A stretch of 64,000 nucleotides of DNA from JAPPOI01 sp028818055 (GCA_965267405.1 OZ253954.1:868001-932000), one strand, 5' to 3'; numbered from the stretch's first letter, positions 9,175 to 17,555 are shown. Program-made: numbers and translations. Notes: a model not told the origin generated them from the letters alone.

Positions 9175-10191
9175 TTACCGGAACGGTGGCGAGTAAATCA
9201 GGCCACCATCGGTCCACTGAGCGTTCAGGCCACGGGCCAGACCGATCGGAGTGTTCTCACCGATGTTGGTTTCGAAGACTTCACCGTAGTTGCCAGCAAC
9301 ACCGATTGCGCGCTCGGCCCAATCTTTGTCAAGACCAAGCATGCCGCCGAGGTCACCTTCGGTGCCCAGCAGACGGTTGATCTCAGGGTTGTTTGTGCCA
9401 GCAGCCAGTTCTTCCAGGTTCACCGAAGTGACGCCCAGTTCTTCAGCTGTGATCAGAGCATTCAGAGTCCAGCGAACGATGTCGCCCCACTCGTGGTCGC
9501 CGTGGCGAACAAGCGGACCAAGCGGCTCTTTCGAAATGATTTCCGGCAGAATTACGTGAGCTGTCGGATCTTCGAAGTTTGCACGCTGAGCAGCAAGAGC
9601 CGATGCGTCAGTTGTGTAAACGTCGCAAGCACCTGCGTTGTACTGCTGAACAGCTTCAGCGCCGGTTTCGATTGGAACTGGCTCGTAGCTGATGTTGTTC
9701 GAGCGGAAGAAGTCCGCCAAGTTCAGCTCGGTTGTTGTGCCGGTCTGGATGCAGACGGTCGCACCGTCCAGATCTTTGGCCGAAGAAACACCGAGGTCTG
9801 CAGGAACCATGAAGCCCTGACCGTCGTAGTAGTTTACGCCAGTGAATTCGAACTTAAGGTCAACGTCGCGGCTGAATGTCCATGTTGTGTTACGAGCCAG
9901 CATGTCGATTTCGCCCGAAGCCAGCGCGGTAAAGCGCGTCTTACCGGTTGTTGGAACGAATTCAACTGCGGTCGGGTCGCTCAGAACAGCTGCAGCAACA
10001 GCGCGACATACAGCAACGTCGAAACCTTGCCACACACCGTTTGCATCTGGTTCAGCGAAACCGGGAACACCCGTGGTCACGCCACAGTTCAGCTTGCCGC
10101 GTGCTTTGACGTCGTCGAGCGTCGCAGCAGATGCCACGCCGCCTGTTACAGCAGCAACGGCCAGCGCGCCAAGAAATACAGTTTTTTTCAT
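9175..10191 (-). CDS. aapJ: General L-amino acid ABC transporter, periplasmic binding protein
   Basis: Periplasmic amino-acid-binding protein (AapJ/BztA class), 338 residues. The signal peptide MKKTVFLGALAVAAVTGG..ASA is cleaved near residue 21, followed by the mature start ATLDDVKARGKLNCGVTTG typical of the family. The ATG at 10191 was chosen for its signal peptide and the purine-rich GAGG five to six bases upstream; an in-frame start 39 bases earlier would bury the signal. It is the first gene of the transporter operon. The leader upstream holds a short inverted repeat, CCGCCA-TT-TGGCGG at 10212-10225. Confidence 0.95.
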   Translation of the reverse strand: MKKTVFLGALAVAAVTGGVASAATLDDVKARGKLNCGVTTGVPGFAEPDANGVWQGFDVAVCRAVAAAVLSDPTAVEFVPTTGKTRFTALASGEIDMLARNTTWTFSRDVDLKFEFTGVNYYDGQGFMVPADLGVSSAKDLDGATVCIQTGTTTELNLADFFRSNNISYEPVPIETGAEAVQQYNAGACDVYTTDASALAAQRANFEDPTAHVILPEIISKEPLGPLVRHGDHEWGDIVRWTLNALITAEELGVTSVNLEELAAGTNNPEINRLLGTEGDLGGMLGLDKDWAERAIGVAGNYGEVFETNIGENTPIGLARGLNAQWTDGGLIYSPPFR

Positions 10192-10397
10192 TTTTACCTC
10201 TTCCTGAGTTTCCGCCATTTGGCGGTTCAAGAGGCCCTCCCAGGCCTATTGTGATGAAAGTCGGCACCGATGCCGTCTGACGGGCACGAGTTTGGTCCTA
10301 GAAAGAGGGAATCGTCAAGACTGAACACGTAATTCTAGAAGGAATTCGAGATTCAGTCCGAATTGCAAAATTTTTCGAAATTTCAGGTGGCTACTGC

Positions 10398-11108
10398 CTA
10401 TTTCTGCGCCGCAGCGAAGAAATCAAATGCGTGCTGAAAGGCCGTTTTTTTTAATGCGGCAACTTCCTCGGCCTCTTCATCAACACCCCATTGTTCTGTT
10501 TGCCACTCTTCGTCCAGACGTGAAAGCGACCAAGCATCCTCCGGCAGGTACCTTTTTTTTATGACGCTTGTGGCAATCATAAAGGAGCCGGACACTGTTA
10601 CGAGGTCATGGAAACCTGTGAGCTCGAAGTCGTCCATCGATGTCATCAAAGCCGAAAGCTTTCGAACTGACTCTGATGGTTGGACGACTGGCATGACCCC
10701 AGTCGTCGTCGAAAATGGAGCGTCATAGGTTTCTTCGATCCAAGTCATGACCGGCCCCCATCGCTTTTCTTGACGTTGCGTTAATTCCTGTGGGGCGGCT
10801 GCGCGGTAGCACAGAAGATCCGAAGCAGCGTATTCGGCCAGATGATTTTCCACGTCTTTCCGCTGAATACGGACTTTCTCGATCGCGCTATTTGCGGATC
10901 GAGTCCAAGGCATTGAAGTTGGGTCGACCACTTCTTCCTGAGCATCCCATTCATCCGAAATGGCCCGTGCCATTTGTTCCGTGGGGACCAAAAGATTCTG
11001 TTTCTGCGGTGTTTTTACAGGACGGCCATCGAGCGTGATCCCGAACCCTTCATCCACCACCGTAATGTCGGCTTTGTCCCAAAAGCGTTTGTTCTTCCAC
11101 TCGCTCAT
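10398..11108 (-). CDS. ATP12-family F1-ATPase assembly chaperone
   Basis: Protein of 236 residues recognised as ATP12 family (starts MSEWKNKRFWDKADI, with DGRPVKTPQK and a central AAPQELTQRQEKRWGP). Mitochondrial Atp12 assists incorporation of the alpha subunit into F1; in alphaproteobacteria the same role is inferred. Its ATG overlaps the stop of the pseudouridine synthase gene upstream (ATGA at 11105-11108), so the pair is translationally coupled. Downstream, the aap leader begins after about 200 bases. Confidence 0.9.
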   Translation of the reverse strand: MSEWKNKRFWDKADITVVDEGFGITLDGRPVKTPQKQNLLVPTEQMARAISDEWDAQEEVVDPTSMPWTRSANSAIEKVRIQRKDVENHLAEYAASDLLCYRAAAPQELTQRQEKRWGPVMTWIEETYDAPFSTTTGVMPVVQPSESVRKLSALMTSMDDFELTGFHDLVTVSGSFMIATSVIKKRYLPEDAWSLSRLDEEWQTEQWGVDEEAEEVAALKKTAFQHAFDFFAAAQK

Positions 11109-12145
11109 TCGATGTCCTCAAATGGATCAGCAGGCACGTCTTCGGTCCGCCAGTCAAAGGTGCTCCAGGTCCTTGCCATATGGTCCGGTAAAGGCGCGGT
11201 CAGCGTCAGCCGGTTGCCTGTGACAGGGTGTACGAAACTCAGACTCCGGGCATGCAAATGAAGCTTCCGGCTTATCTCTCCGCCCAACTGGGCCCCCCAG
11301 CCATCACCGAGATTCTCCTGGGCAGACCCGCCGTATTTCCCATCACCAATGATTGGGTGGCCAATCTCAGCCATGTGCGCGCGAAGCTGGTGGGTCCTTC
11401 CGGTGACAGGCACCAGCGCAGCCCAGCTTGCTCGCTTTGCAAGCGACGTCAGAACGGCGTAATCAGTTGTCGCGCGTTTTGCACCCGGAGTGGCATCAAC
11501 GTCGCGCGGATGGATCGCGTTCATCTTCTCGCCCTCTCCACCCTTGCCGTGGCCAGGTGCCTTGACCAATCCAAAACGAATGGTTCCCATCAACGGGTTT
11601 GGGCACCCAGCAACAGCCGCCCAATAGATTTTCCGGGTTTCGCGCGATCGAAACGCGTCGCTTAGTGATTGTGCAACTGACCTTGTTCTCGCCAGCAAAA
11701 GCACCCCAGACGTGTCTTTGTCGAGCCGGTGCACAAGCCGGGGCTTTTCGTCGTAGCCAAACTTCAACGCCTCCGCCAATCCATCGACGTGCCGTTGTTG
11801 TTTGCTACCGCCTTGCGAGGGCAACCCCGGGGGCTTGTTGATTGCTATGAGCTGATCGTCGCGAAAAATCACGGTGGCTCGGATCAGCGTGGCATCCTCT
11901 TCGGAAACCTTAGGTTTCGCTGTTACGGGAGCAGCCTCATCCGGCAAAGGCGGAACTCGAACCGATTGCCCGGCTTCCAGTCGCGTCGCGGCCTTGACCC
12001 TACCACCATCAACCCTGATTTCACCTTTGCGGCACATCTTTTCAATGCGCCCTTGCTGGACTTGAGGGAACTGGCGTCGAAACCATCGATCCAATCGTTG
12101 GCCGGCATCACCGTCTTCAACATGCAAAATCTGAACCCGGCTCAT
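11105..12145 (-). CDS. RluA-family 23S rRNA pseudouridine synthase (RluC-like)
   Basis: Pseudouridine synthase with an N-terminal S4-like RNA-binding part (RLDRWFRRQFPQ, GRIEKMCRKGEIRVDGGRV). The RluA catalytic domain contains the aspartate motif HRLDKDTSGVLLLART, followed by GRTHQLRAHMAEIGHPIIGD. RluC-type enzymes modify several uridines of 23S rRNA. The start at 12145 (MSRVQILHV) is set by the ATGA overlap with crcB, giving 346 residues; a start eight codons earlier is possible. The chain crcB-rlu-atp12 is joined by four-base overlaps. Confidence 0.93.
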   Translation of the reverse strand: MSRVQILHVEDGDAGQRLDRWFRRQFPQVQQGRIEKMCRKGEIRVDGGRVKAATRLEAGQSVRVPPLPDEAAPVTAKPKVSEEDATLIRATVIFRDDQLIAINKPPGLPSQGGSKQQRHVDGLAEALKFGYDEKPRLVHRLDKDTSGVLLLARTRSVAQSLSDAFRSRETRKIYWAAVAGCPNPLMGTIRFGLVKAPGHGKGGEGEKMNAIHPRDVDATPGAKRATTDYAVLTSLAKRASWAALVPVTGRTHQLRAHMAEIGHPIIGDGKYGGSAQENLGDGWGAQLGGEISRKLHLHARSLSFVHPVTGNRLTLTAPLPDHMARTWSTFDWRTEDVPADPFEDIE

Positions 12146-12519
12146 GCAAACAGGCTCCGACCAAGCCAAACACCCACGACCAATGCCGCGATGGATACGA
12201 CCACTGACAGTCCGACATAAAGCCCCGCCTGACCCACATCGCCTCTTTCATAGAGCGTATAAGCCTCGAGCGAAAACGCCGAGAATGTCGTGAACCCACC
12301 AAGAACTCCGGTCATGAAAAACGGTGACCAATGTGCGAAGCCGCGCTGGGCAGCCACGACAACGAAAAGGCCCATTAGAAAAGAGCCGATCACGTTGACG
12401 GTGATTATTCCCAAAGGAAAACCTGTTCCGAATACCCGCAAAACGGCCATACCCACGCCGAAGCGTGCCATGGCGCCAATCGCACCGCCAATTCCAACTG
12501 CAAGGGTTTGGGCTAGCAT
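12142..12519 (-). CDS. crcB: Fluoride ion channel CrcB/FluC
   Basis: Small membrane protein of 125 residues with four hydrophobic helices and the FluC hallmark GVLGGFTTFSAFSLE at about residues 70-84. It also has a conserved N-terminal GGAIGAMARFGVG. FluC channels export toxic fluoride as antiparallel dimers; a single full-length gene is enough. No fluoride riboswitch was recognised in the 31 bases between it and rarA, so it probably depends on upstream transcription. It overlaps the downstream pseudouridine synthase gene by four bases. Confidence 0.94.
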   Translation of the reverse strand: MLAQTLAVGIGGAIGAMARFGVGMAVLRVFGTGFPLGIITVNVIGSFLMGLFVVVAAQRGFAHWSPFFMTGVLGGFTTFSAFSLEAYTLYERGDVGQAGLYVGLSVVVSIAALVVGVWLGRSLFA

Positions 12520-12550
12520 GTGCGCGATGTCGCCCTTGCGACAGACGTTG

Positions 12551-13858
12551 TCAACTCTGTCGTTGGGCGCGCAATTTCACAAAAAACTCCAGACGCTTTT
12601 TGAGATCGCGCTCAAATCCACGTTCAACCGGTTGGTAGTAGACACCGCGCTTCATGCCGTCTGGAAAATAGTTCTGCCCGGAAAATCCATCTTCGGCATC
12701 ATGATCATAGTCGTACCCGGCACCATATCCCTGATCTTTCATCATCTGAGTTGGTGCATTCAAAATATGTTTGGGCGGTGGTTTCGATCCGGTTTCTCGG
12801 GCGGCATTCCTCGCGGCCTTATAGGCGACATAGCCAGCATTCGATTTCGGTGCGAGCGCCAGATAGGTAACTGCTTGTGCCAGAGCCAGCTCACCTTCCG
12901 GGCTTCCAAGTCTTTCGTATGTTTCCCAGGCATCTATACAAACGGCTTGGGCCTGTGGGTCGGCAAGCCCGATGTCTTCAACCGCCATTCTCGTGATGCG
13001 GCGCGCCAAGTATCTTGGGTCTTCACCACCTTCGAGCATCCGCGCAAACCAATAGAGAGCCGCGTCAGGATCCGAGCCTCGCACCGACTTGTGTAACGCC
13101 GAAATCAGGTTGTAGTGCGCATCGCCCGTTTTGTCATATTGCGCGGCGCGGCGCATCAGGCGCTTGGTTAACGCCGCGGTGTCCATCGTGTCTTTTAGGT
13201 TCCAGGACGCGATCTGCTCGATCAGATTGAGAAGTGCGCGACCATCCCCATCGGCCATTTCTTGGAGCGCGTCGCGTGCGCTCGCATCCAATGGAATTTT
13301 TGAACCCAGTTCGTGCTCGGCTCGCTGAGTCAGAAGTTCGAGATCGGCCAAAGAAAGTCTCTCAAGCACCAAGACCTGTGCACGGCTTAAAAGAGCGGCG
13401 TTCAGCTCAAACGAAGGGTTCTCTGTCGTGGCTCCTACCAAAAGAATCGTGCCGTCTTCCATATGCGGAAGAAACCCGTCTTGCTGCGCTTTGTTAAAAC
13501 GATGGATTTCATCCACGAATAGCAATGTGCCCTGCCCGTTCGTGCGTCGCAAACGCGCGGCTTCAAATACTTTCTTCAGATCAGCTACACCGGTGAATAT
13601 CGCACTGATCTGCACAAAACTCAGATCGGTTTCCTCGGCCAAAAGGCGTGCAATGGTGGTTTTCCCAACACCTGGCGGTCCCCACAGAATTATGGACGAC
13701 AATTGCTTCGAAGCGATCATTGCACCAAGCGGTGCGTCAGTTGCGAGTAGCTGATCTTGCCCAATCACATCCGCCAGCGACTTCGGCCGCAACCTGTCCG
13801 CCAATGGCCGGTGTCCCGGCGCATCTTTCTGGGGTTGGGTATCAAACAAGTCAGCCAT
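12551..13858 (-). CDS. rarA: Replication-associated recombination protein A (RarA/MgsA)
   Basis: AAA+ ATPase of the clamp-loader-like RarA/MgsA/WRNIP1 family, acting at stalled replication forks. Visible are Walker A GPPGVGKTT, Walker B LLFVDEIHRFNK, sensor-type TTENPSFELN, and the C-terminal oligomerisation region with YWFARMLEGGEDPRYLARR. The ATG at 13858 (MADLFDTQ) gives 435 residues; a TTG three codons upstream is in frame. It lies between the quorum-sensing pair and crcB on the same strand. The 50 bases to luxI hold no terminator recognised here. Confidence 0.96.
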   Translation of the reverse strand: MADLFDTQPQKDAPGHRPLADRLRPKSLADVIGQDQLLATDAPLGAMIASKQLSSIILWGPPGVGKTTIARLLAEETDLSFVQISAIFTGVADLKKVFEAARLRRTNGQGTLLFVDEIHRFNKAQQDGFLPHMEDGTILLVGATTENPSFELNAALLSRAQVLVLERLSLADLELLTQRAEHELGSKIPLDASARDALQEMADGDGRALLNLIEQIASWNLKDTMDTAALTKRLMRRAAQYDKTGDAHYNLISALHKSVRGSDPDAALYWFARMLEGGEDPRYLARRITRMAVEDIGLADPQAQAVCIDAWETYERLGSPEGELALAQAVTYLALAPKSNAGYVAYKAARNAARETGSKPPPKHILNAPTQMMKDQGYGAGYDYDHDAEDGFSGQNYFPDGMKRGVYYQPVERGFERDLKKRLEFFVKLRAQRQS

Positions 13859-13908
13859 GCGCGGCAAAGGCTACGCCTCTGCCGCGCAAGCTGAAAGTCC
13901 AAAGTTTG

Positions 13909-14499
13909 TTAGTGCAACTTGGTCGCCAAGGCGATGCGCACACAAACGCTCCGGCTACCGTCATCAGTTTCGATGACAGGGCCGGCCGGTCGGCAATCAA
14001 TTCCGGTGCGACGTGCCAATCGAGGCGAGTGCTCGGGCACAATCCCAATCAATGACGACGCACCAAAGGTTCGCGCTGCGCGCACCATTTCATCGATCAG
14101 CGAGCACTGGACGCGCAAACGCAGTTTGGCGGGCACGCTTTCGGATACGAAAACGCGGCTCGACTCCCATATGTGGGACGCCACTGGAGCCTCCTCATCC
14201 AACAGGTTTTGCGGAATGGACTCGAGCAACCCAAGCTGAGCGTCTCGTATCATGTATGAATAAATTCCACAGCGGGCAGTGGTTGGAGTCAATCGCACGC
14301 CAGCCAGGACTTTACCGAACTCGTGAACCGCGACCCATCGACTTGCCGGTGTGTCGTACTGATCAAATTCCATACCATCGGCTTCAGGAAGTTCCCAATG
14401 GTTGCGCTCGATAAATGTCTTATGTCGCGCTCTGAGCATGTTGGCGAAAAGTTCGCCGTGGTTGTGCATATTTTCAAAAGAAAGAGTAGTTACTTGCAT
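13909..14499 (-). CDS. LuxI-type acyl-homoserine-lactone synthase
   Basis: Autoinducer synthase of 196 residues that would make a homoserine-lactone signal from S-adenosylmethionine and an acyl donor. The invariant LuxI residues are present: the arginine and phenylalanine of RARHKTFIER, the tryptophan of NHWELPE, the acidic pair in EFDQYD, the arginine of AGVRL and WESSRVFV. The start at 14499 is set by a strong AGGAGG eight to ten bases upstream. Acyl chain cannot be deduced; roseobacter LuxI enzymes include long-chain and aryl-HSL producers. It lies 53 bases downstream of luxR on the same strand, so co-transcription is likely. Confidence 0.94.
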   Translation of the reverse strand: MQVTTLSFENMHNHGELFANMLRARHKTFIERNHWELPEADGMEFDQYDTPASRWVAVHEFGKVLAGVRLTPTTARCGIYSYMIRDAQLGLLESIPQNLLDEEAPVASHIWESSRVFVSESVPAKLRLRVQCSLIDEMVRAARTFGASSLIGIVPEHSPRLARRTGIDCRPAGPVIETDDGSRSVCVRIALATKLH

Positions 14500-14552
14500 A
14501 GTTACAGCCTCCTGTCTGGGTTGGGGAAAAATCCAGGGGAGGCGCAACGAAC

Positions 14553-15230
14553 CTATAGCATTTGATATTCCCGAGCTTTCTTCAGCGCTTGAGCAGTGGT
14601 GCGTGCGCCTAAGCGAACGCGAGCAGCTTGTAGTCTGGCCTTCAATGCACTTTCAGAAATTCCGAGTTTTGCTGCTGCGGCAGTGTGCCGATCCCCATCA
14701 GCCAGCAAACGCAGGGCTTCAATCTGAGCCTGCGTTAACTCAGTGGGAGGTTTCGCCGCATGATGAAGCAGTCGCACAATGGCGGCTGCTTCGTGAAGCT
14801 CTTCATCCGTCAGCTCTCGATCATCGCGGGCAATGCCCACAATAGAGCGAGACGTGATCGGACCATGCGAGAAAACTGCCCCGAACGTCAGCCCGAAAGA
14901 TCGGGCCTGTCCAAAAATGTTGAACGGATCGGGAAGTTTGATCGCACTCCAACGGGAATAGCCCGTTGTGCCCATTCCCCAAAAAACAATGGGGTCGCGA
15001 AGAGCATAGGCATTCTCGTCATAAGTCTTTGTCCACGCTTCATCGTACGTCCGCACGTAAACGAGCGGTGACGCAAATCGAATGTGAAGTCCGGCTGAGA
15101 AGCCTTTTGTCGAGAGCTGAGAGAGAGCGTCAAAACAGTCTTGCAAGCCGGGGGCATCAGACGAATTTCGCGAAGAATTGTGCGTCTGGCCCTTACGGGA
15201 ATCTTCGTAAATTTCGTTCTCACGCCACAT
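14553..15230 (-). CDS. LuxR-family quorum-sensing regulator
   Basis: Regulator of 225 residues with an N-terminal autoinducer-binding domain and a C-terminal LuxR-type helix-turn-helix. The binding domain retains the DP pair (ALRDPIVFWG) and the W of YSRWSAIK. The glycine-containing FGAVFSHGP is also present. The HTH is read in ELTQAQIEALRLLADG and AAAKLGISESALKARL. It is the cognate receptor candidate for the luxI product encoded just downstream. The ATG at 15230 has only a weak, distant purine-rich site. A lux-box-like dyad sits about 80 bases upstream over its likely promoter. Confidence 0.92.
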   Translation of the reverse strand: MWRENEIYEDSRKGQTHNSSRNSSDAPGLQDCFDALSQLSTKGFSAGLHIRFASPLVYVRTYDEAWTKTYDENAYALRDPIVFWGMGTTGYSRWSAIKLPDPFNIFGQARSFGLTFGAVFSHGPITSRSIVGIARDDRELTDEELHEAAAIVRLLHHAAKPPTELTQAQIEALRLLADGDRHTAAAAKLGISESALKARLQAARVRLGARTTAQALKKAREYQML

Positions 15231-15309
15231 GGCTTACGTGTCCGTCCTGTGTCTACCCTCGCCCCCAGGAGCTTCGGTACGCAGACATTGGTTCTGCCTG
15301 CCCACCATG

Positions 15310-15347
15310 ACATGTCGATTTAGACAGGTCACACAGCTTCAAGTCAA
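15310..15347 (-). promoter_or_regulatory. luxR promoter with lux-box-like operator over the -10
   Basis: The 20-bp element at 15310-15329 reads ACCTGTCTAAATCGACATGT on the minus strand. It has one perfect lux-box half (ACCTGT) and one half with a single mismatch, and 7 of 10 base pairs are symmetric. A promoter with TTGACT (15342-15347), a 17-bp spacer and TCTAAA (15319-15324) places its -10 inside this dyad. That geometry suggests repression or competition rather than classical activation from -42. Confidence 0.65.
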
Positions 15348-15453
15348 CTTAAAAGTGTATTTACGCAGCGGCACTTTTCTTGAAGATGTGTGCCAGAGTG
15401 TATGGACGGCACAGAATTCTAAACGCAGCTGAGAATGGCGCCAGCAAAAGAAA

Positions 15454-15472
15454 AGGCCGCTCGAAGCGGCCT
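15454..15472 (-). terminator. Terminator after rplQ
   Basis: Stem AGGCCGCT/AGCGGCCT with a three-base loop lies 28 bases after the rplQ stop. On the transcribed minus strand it is followed by TTTTCTTTT. It ends the alpha-operon unit. The plus-strand side also has a T-rich flank. Confidence 0.9.
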
Positions 15473-15499
15473 ATTTTTATCGGTTTCTTGAAGAAGAAC

Positions 15500-15916
15500 T
15501 TACTCTTCGGCTTCTTCAGCTTCCAACCGTGCGCGATCAGCGGCGCCTTTGGCGTCCACATCGCGATCAACAAGCTCGATGATCGCCATCGGAGCCATGT
15601 CACCGTACCGGTAACCCGCCTTCAGGACACGTGTGTAACCGCCGGTGCGCTCAGCGTAACGTGGGCCGAGTACTTCAAACAACTTGGCCACGTGCATGTC
15701 TTGCTTCAAACGTGACGCAGCCTGACGGCGCGCATGCAGATCGCCGCGCTTACCAAGCGTGATCAGCTTGTCCATGACGCGCTTCAGTTCCTTGGCCTTT
15801 GGCAAGGTTGTTTTGATCTGTTCGTGTTCGATGAGCGAACCTGCCATGTTGGCAAAAAGCGCCTTGCGGTGCTCGTGGGTTCGGTTCAAGCGGCGATAGC
15901 CTCTTGCGTGACGCAT
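15500..15916 (-). CDS. rplQ: 50S ribosomal protein L17
   Basis: Large-subunit protein of 138 residues with the L17 N-terminus MRHARGYRRLNRTHEHRKAL and the central LITLGKRGDLHARRQA. It ends in an acidic tail (RARLEAEEAEE), as is common in alphaproteobacteria. It is the last gene of the rpsM-rpsK-rpoA-rplQ unit and lies 106 bases after rpoA. The spacer carries a GC-rich hairpin (15949-15955 with 15964-15970). Confidence 0.98.
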   Translation of the reverse strand: MRHARGYRRLNRTHEHRKALFANMAGSLIEHEQIKTTLPKAKELKRVMDKLITLGKRGDLHARRQAASRLKQDMHVAKLFEVLGPRYAERTGGYTRVLKAGYRYGDMAPMAIIELVDRDVDAKGAADRARLEAEEAEE

Positions 15917-15948
15917 AATCTCATTCCTTCTCTTTTATGCTTTGTCCG

Positions 15949-15970
15949 GCGGGGGATGCGTGCCCCCCGC
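15949..15970 (-). repeat. GC-rich hairpin between rpoA and rplQ
   Basis: Seven-base-pair stem GCGGGGG/CCCCCGC in the rpoA-rplQ spacer, without a T-tract. It is probably an intercistronic mRNA structure rather than a terminator. Confidence 0.5.
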
Positions 15971-16022
15971 TCACCTTGGGGCGTTTGCCCAAATAGTCCC
16001 CGGATGCCCGGGCATTGATAAC

Positions 16023-17039
16023 TTAGAACTGGTCCTCAAACTTCTTGGCCAGATCTTCGATGTTTTCTGGTGGCCACTCTTCGACATCCATGCCGAGGTG
16101 CAGGCCCATGCCGGAAAGCACTTCCTTGATTTCGTTCAGCGACTTACGTCCAAAGTTCGGCGTGCGAAGCATTTCGGCTTCGGTTTTCTGAATCAGATCG
16201 CCAATGTAAACGATATTGTCGTTCTTCAGGCAGTTGGCCGAACGGACAGACAGTTCCAACTCGTCCACTTTCTTCAGAAGCAGCGGGTTGAACTCAAGTC
16301 CATCATCATCGTCCTGACGCTGAGCAGATTCAGGCTCGTCGAAGTTCACGAAGATCGACAGTTGGTCCTGAAGAATGCGCGCAGCAAATGCGACCGCATC
16401 ATCAGGCGTTACCGAACCATCGGTTTCGAGTTTCAACGTCAGTTTGTCGTAGTCCAGAACCTGGCCTTCACGAGTAGGCTGAACGTCGTAGCTTACTTTC
16501 TTGACCGGCGAATAGATCGCATCAACGGGTACCAGACCAATTGGAGCATCTTCAGGACGGTTTTTGTCGGCAGCCACGTAGCCTTTGCCGGTGTTAACAG
16601 TCAGCTCGATGAAGAGGTCTGCACCGTCGTCCAGGTGGCAAATCACGTGATCCTTGTTAAGGATCTCAATGCCAGCTGTTTCGGTGATGTCACCGGCGGT
16701 GACAACCTGCGGACCTTTAGCCGAGATCGAAAGACGCTTAGGGCCTTCGACTTCCATGCGGATAGCGACACCTTTCAGGTTCAGAACGATGTCTGTGACG
16801 TCTTCACGAACGCCTGCAACAGACGAAAACTCGTGCAGAACGTTATCGATCTGGACGCTAGTGATGGCCGCACCTTGGAGCGAGCTCATCAGAATACGGC
16901 GCAATGCGTTGCCAAGCGTCAGGCCAAAGCCACGCTCAAGCGGTTCTGCAACCACAGTTGCAATACGAGATGGATCCGCACCCGGCTTTACATCCAGTTG
17001 CGTTGGTTTGATCAGCTCTTGCCAGTTCTTATGGATCAT
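16023..17039 (-). CDS. rpoA: DNA-directed RNA polymerase subunit alpha
   Basis: Alpha subunit of RNA polymerase, 338 residues. The N-terminal assembly domain shows EPLERGFGLTLGNALRRILMSS (read by its core GFGLTLGNALRRILMSS). The C-terminal domain, which binds UP elements and activators, shows ELELSVRSANCLKNDNI and TPNFGRKSLNEIKEVL. It lies between rpsK (114 bases upstream, with a terminator-like hairpin) and rplQ. Confidence 0.99.
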   Translation of the reverse strand: MIHKNWQELIKPTQLDVKPGADPSRIATVVAEPLERGFGLTLGNALRRILMSSLQGAAITSVQIDNVLHEFSSVAGVREDVTDIVLNLKGVAIRMEVEGPKRLSISAKGPQVVTAGDITETAGIEILNKDHVICHLDDGADLFIELTVNTGKGYVAADKNRPEDAPIGLVPVDAIYSPVKKVSYDVQPTREGQVLDYDKLTLKLETDGSVTPDDAVAFAARILQDQLSIFVNFDEPESAQRQDDDDGLEFNPLLLKKVDELELSVRSANCLKNDNIVYIGDLIQKTEAEMLRTPNFGRKSLNEIKEVLSGMGLHLGMDVEEWPPENIEDLAKKFEDQF

Positions 17040-17110
17040 GTAGCTCTCCTCAATTCTGGTCCGCGCCCATGTCCAAGACGGCGGACACCCCGAGGGTCAA
17101 AAAGACAAAA

Positions 17111-17136
17111 CCGGGCCAAGACAATCCGCGGCCCGG
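17111..17136 (-). terminator. Internal attenuator between rpsK and rpoA
   Basis: Stem CCGGGCC/GGCCCGG (17111-17117 with 17130-17136), followed on the transcribed strand by TTTTGTCTTTTTG. It lies within the operon, 18 bases after the rpsK stop, so it probably lowers rpoA-rplQ expression relative to the S13/S11 genes. Confidence 0.65.
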
Positions 17137-17153
17137 GAGACATTCAAACAGCG

Positions 17154-17540
17154 TCAGACGCGGCGACGCTTTGGTGGACGGCAGCCGTTGTGCGCAATCG
17201 GTGTCACGTCACGGATCGACGTGATGGTGAATCCGACAGCAGCCAAAGCACGAAGCGCGCTTTCGCGACCAGAACCTGGTCCCTGCACTTCGACTTCCAG
17301 CGTACGAACACCATGTTCCTGAGCCTTCCGGCCAGCGTCTTCTGCAGCCATCTGAGCTGCATAAGGTGTCGACTTACGCGAACCCTTGAAGCCCATGGTG
17401 CCTGCCGACGACCATGCAATGGCGTTGCCCTGCACGTCCGAGATCAGGATCTTTGTGTTGTTGAACGAAGAGTTCACATGCGCCACACCTGAGGCGATGT
17501 TCTTCGATGGTTTTTTCTTAACGCGACGATCACGTGCCAT
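17154..17540 (-). CDS. rpsK: 30S ribosomal protein S11
   Basis: Small-subunit platform protein of 128 residues. The S11 features are HVNSSFNNTKILISD, SAGTMGFKGSRKSTPYAAQ and the C-terminal TSIRDVTPIAHNGCRPPKRRRV (core DVTPIAHNGCRPPKRRRV). It lies 15 bases after rpsM, and a hairpin separates it from rpoA. Confidence 0.98.
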   Translation of the reverse strand: MARDRRVKKKPSKNIASGVAHVNSSFNNTKILISDVQGNAIAWSSAGTMGFKGSRKSTPYAAQMAAEDAGRKAQEHGVRTLEVEVQGPGSGRESALRALAAVGFTITSIRDVTPIAHNGCRPPKRRRV

Positions 17541-17555
17541 AACTCGAACCCTCCC

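Noticed and set aside
12520..12550. Fluoride riboswitch before crcB
   Set aside because: The gap to rarA is only 31 bases, too short for the riboswitch.
14500..14552. Second lux box between luxR and luxI
   Set aside because: No dyad with ACCTGT or ACAGGT was found in the 53-base spacer; only the AGGAGG ribosome-binding site.
15942..17492. Open frame of 516 codons on the plus strand opposite rpoA and rpsK
   Set aside because: Covers two certain genes on the other strand and has no recognisable domain; a shadow caused by codon bias.
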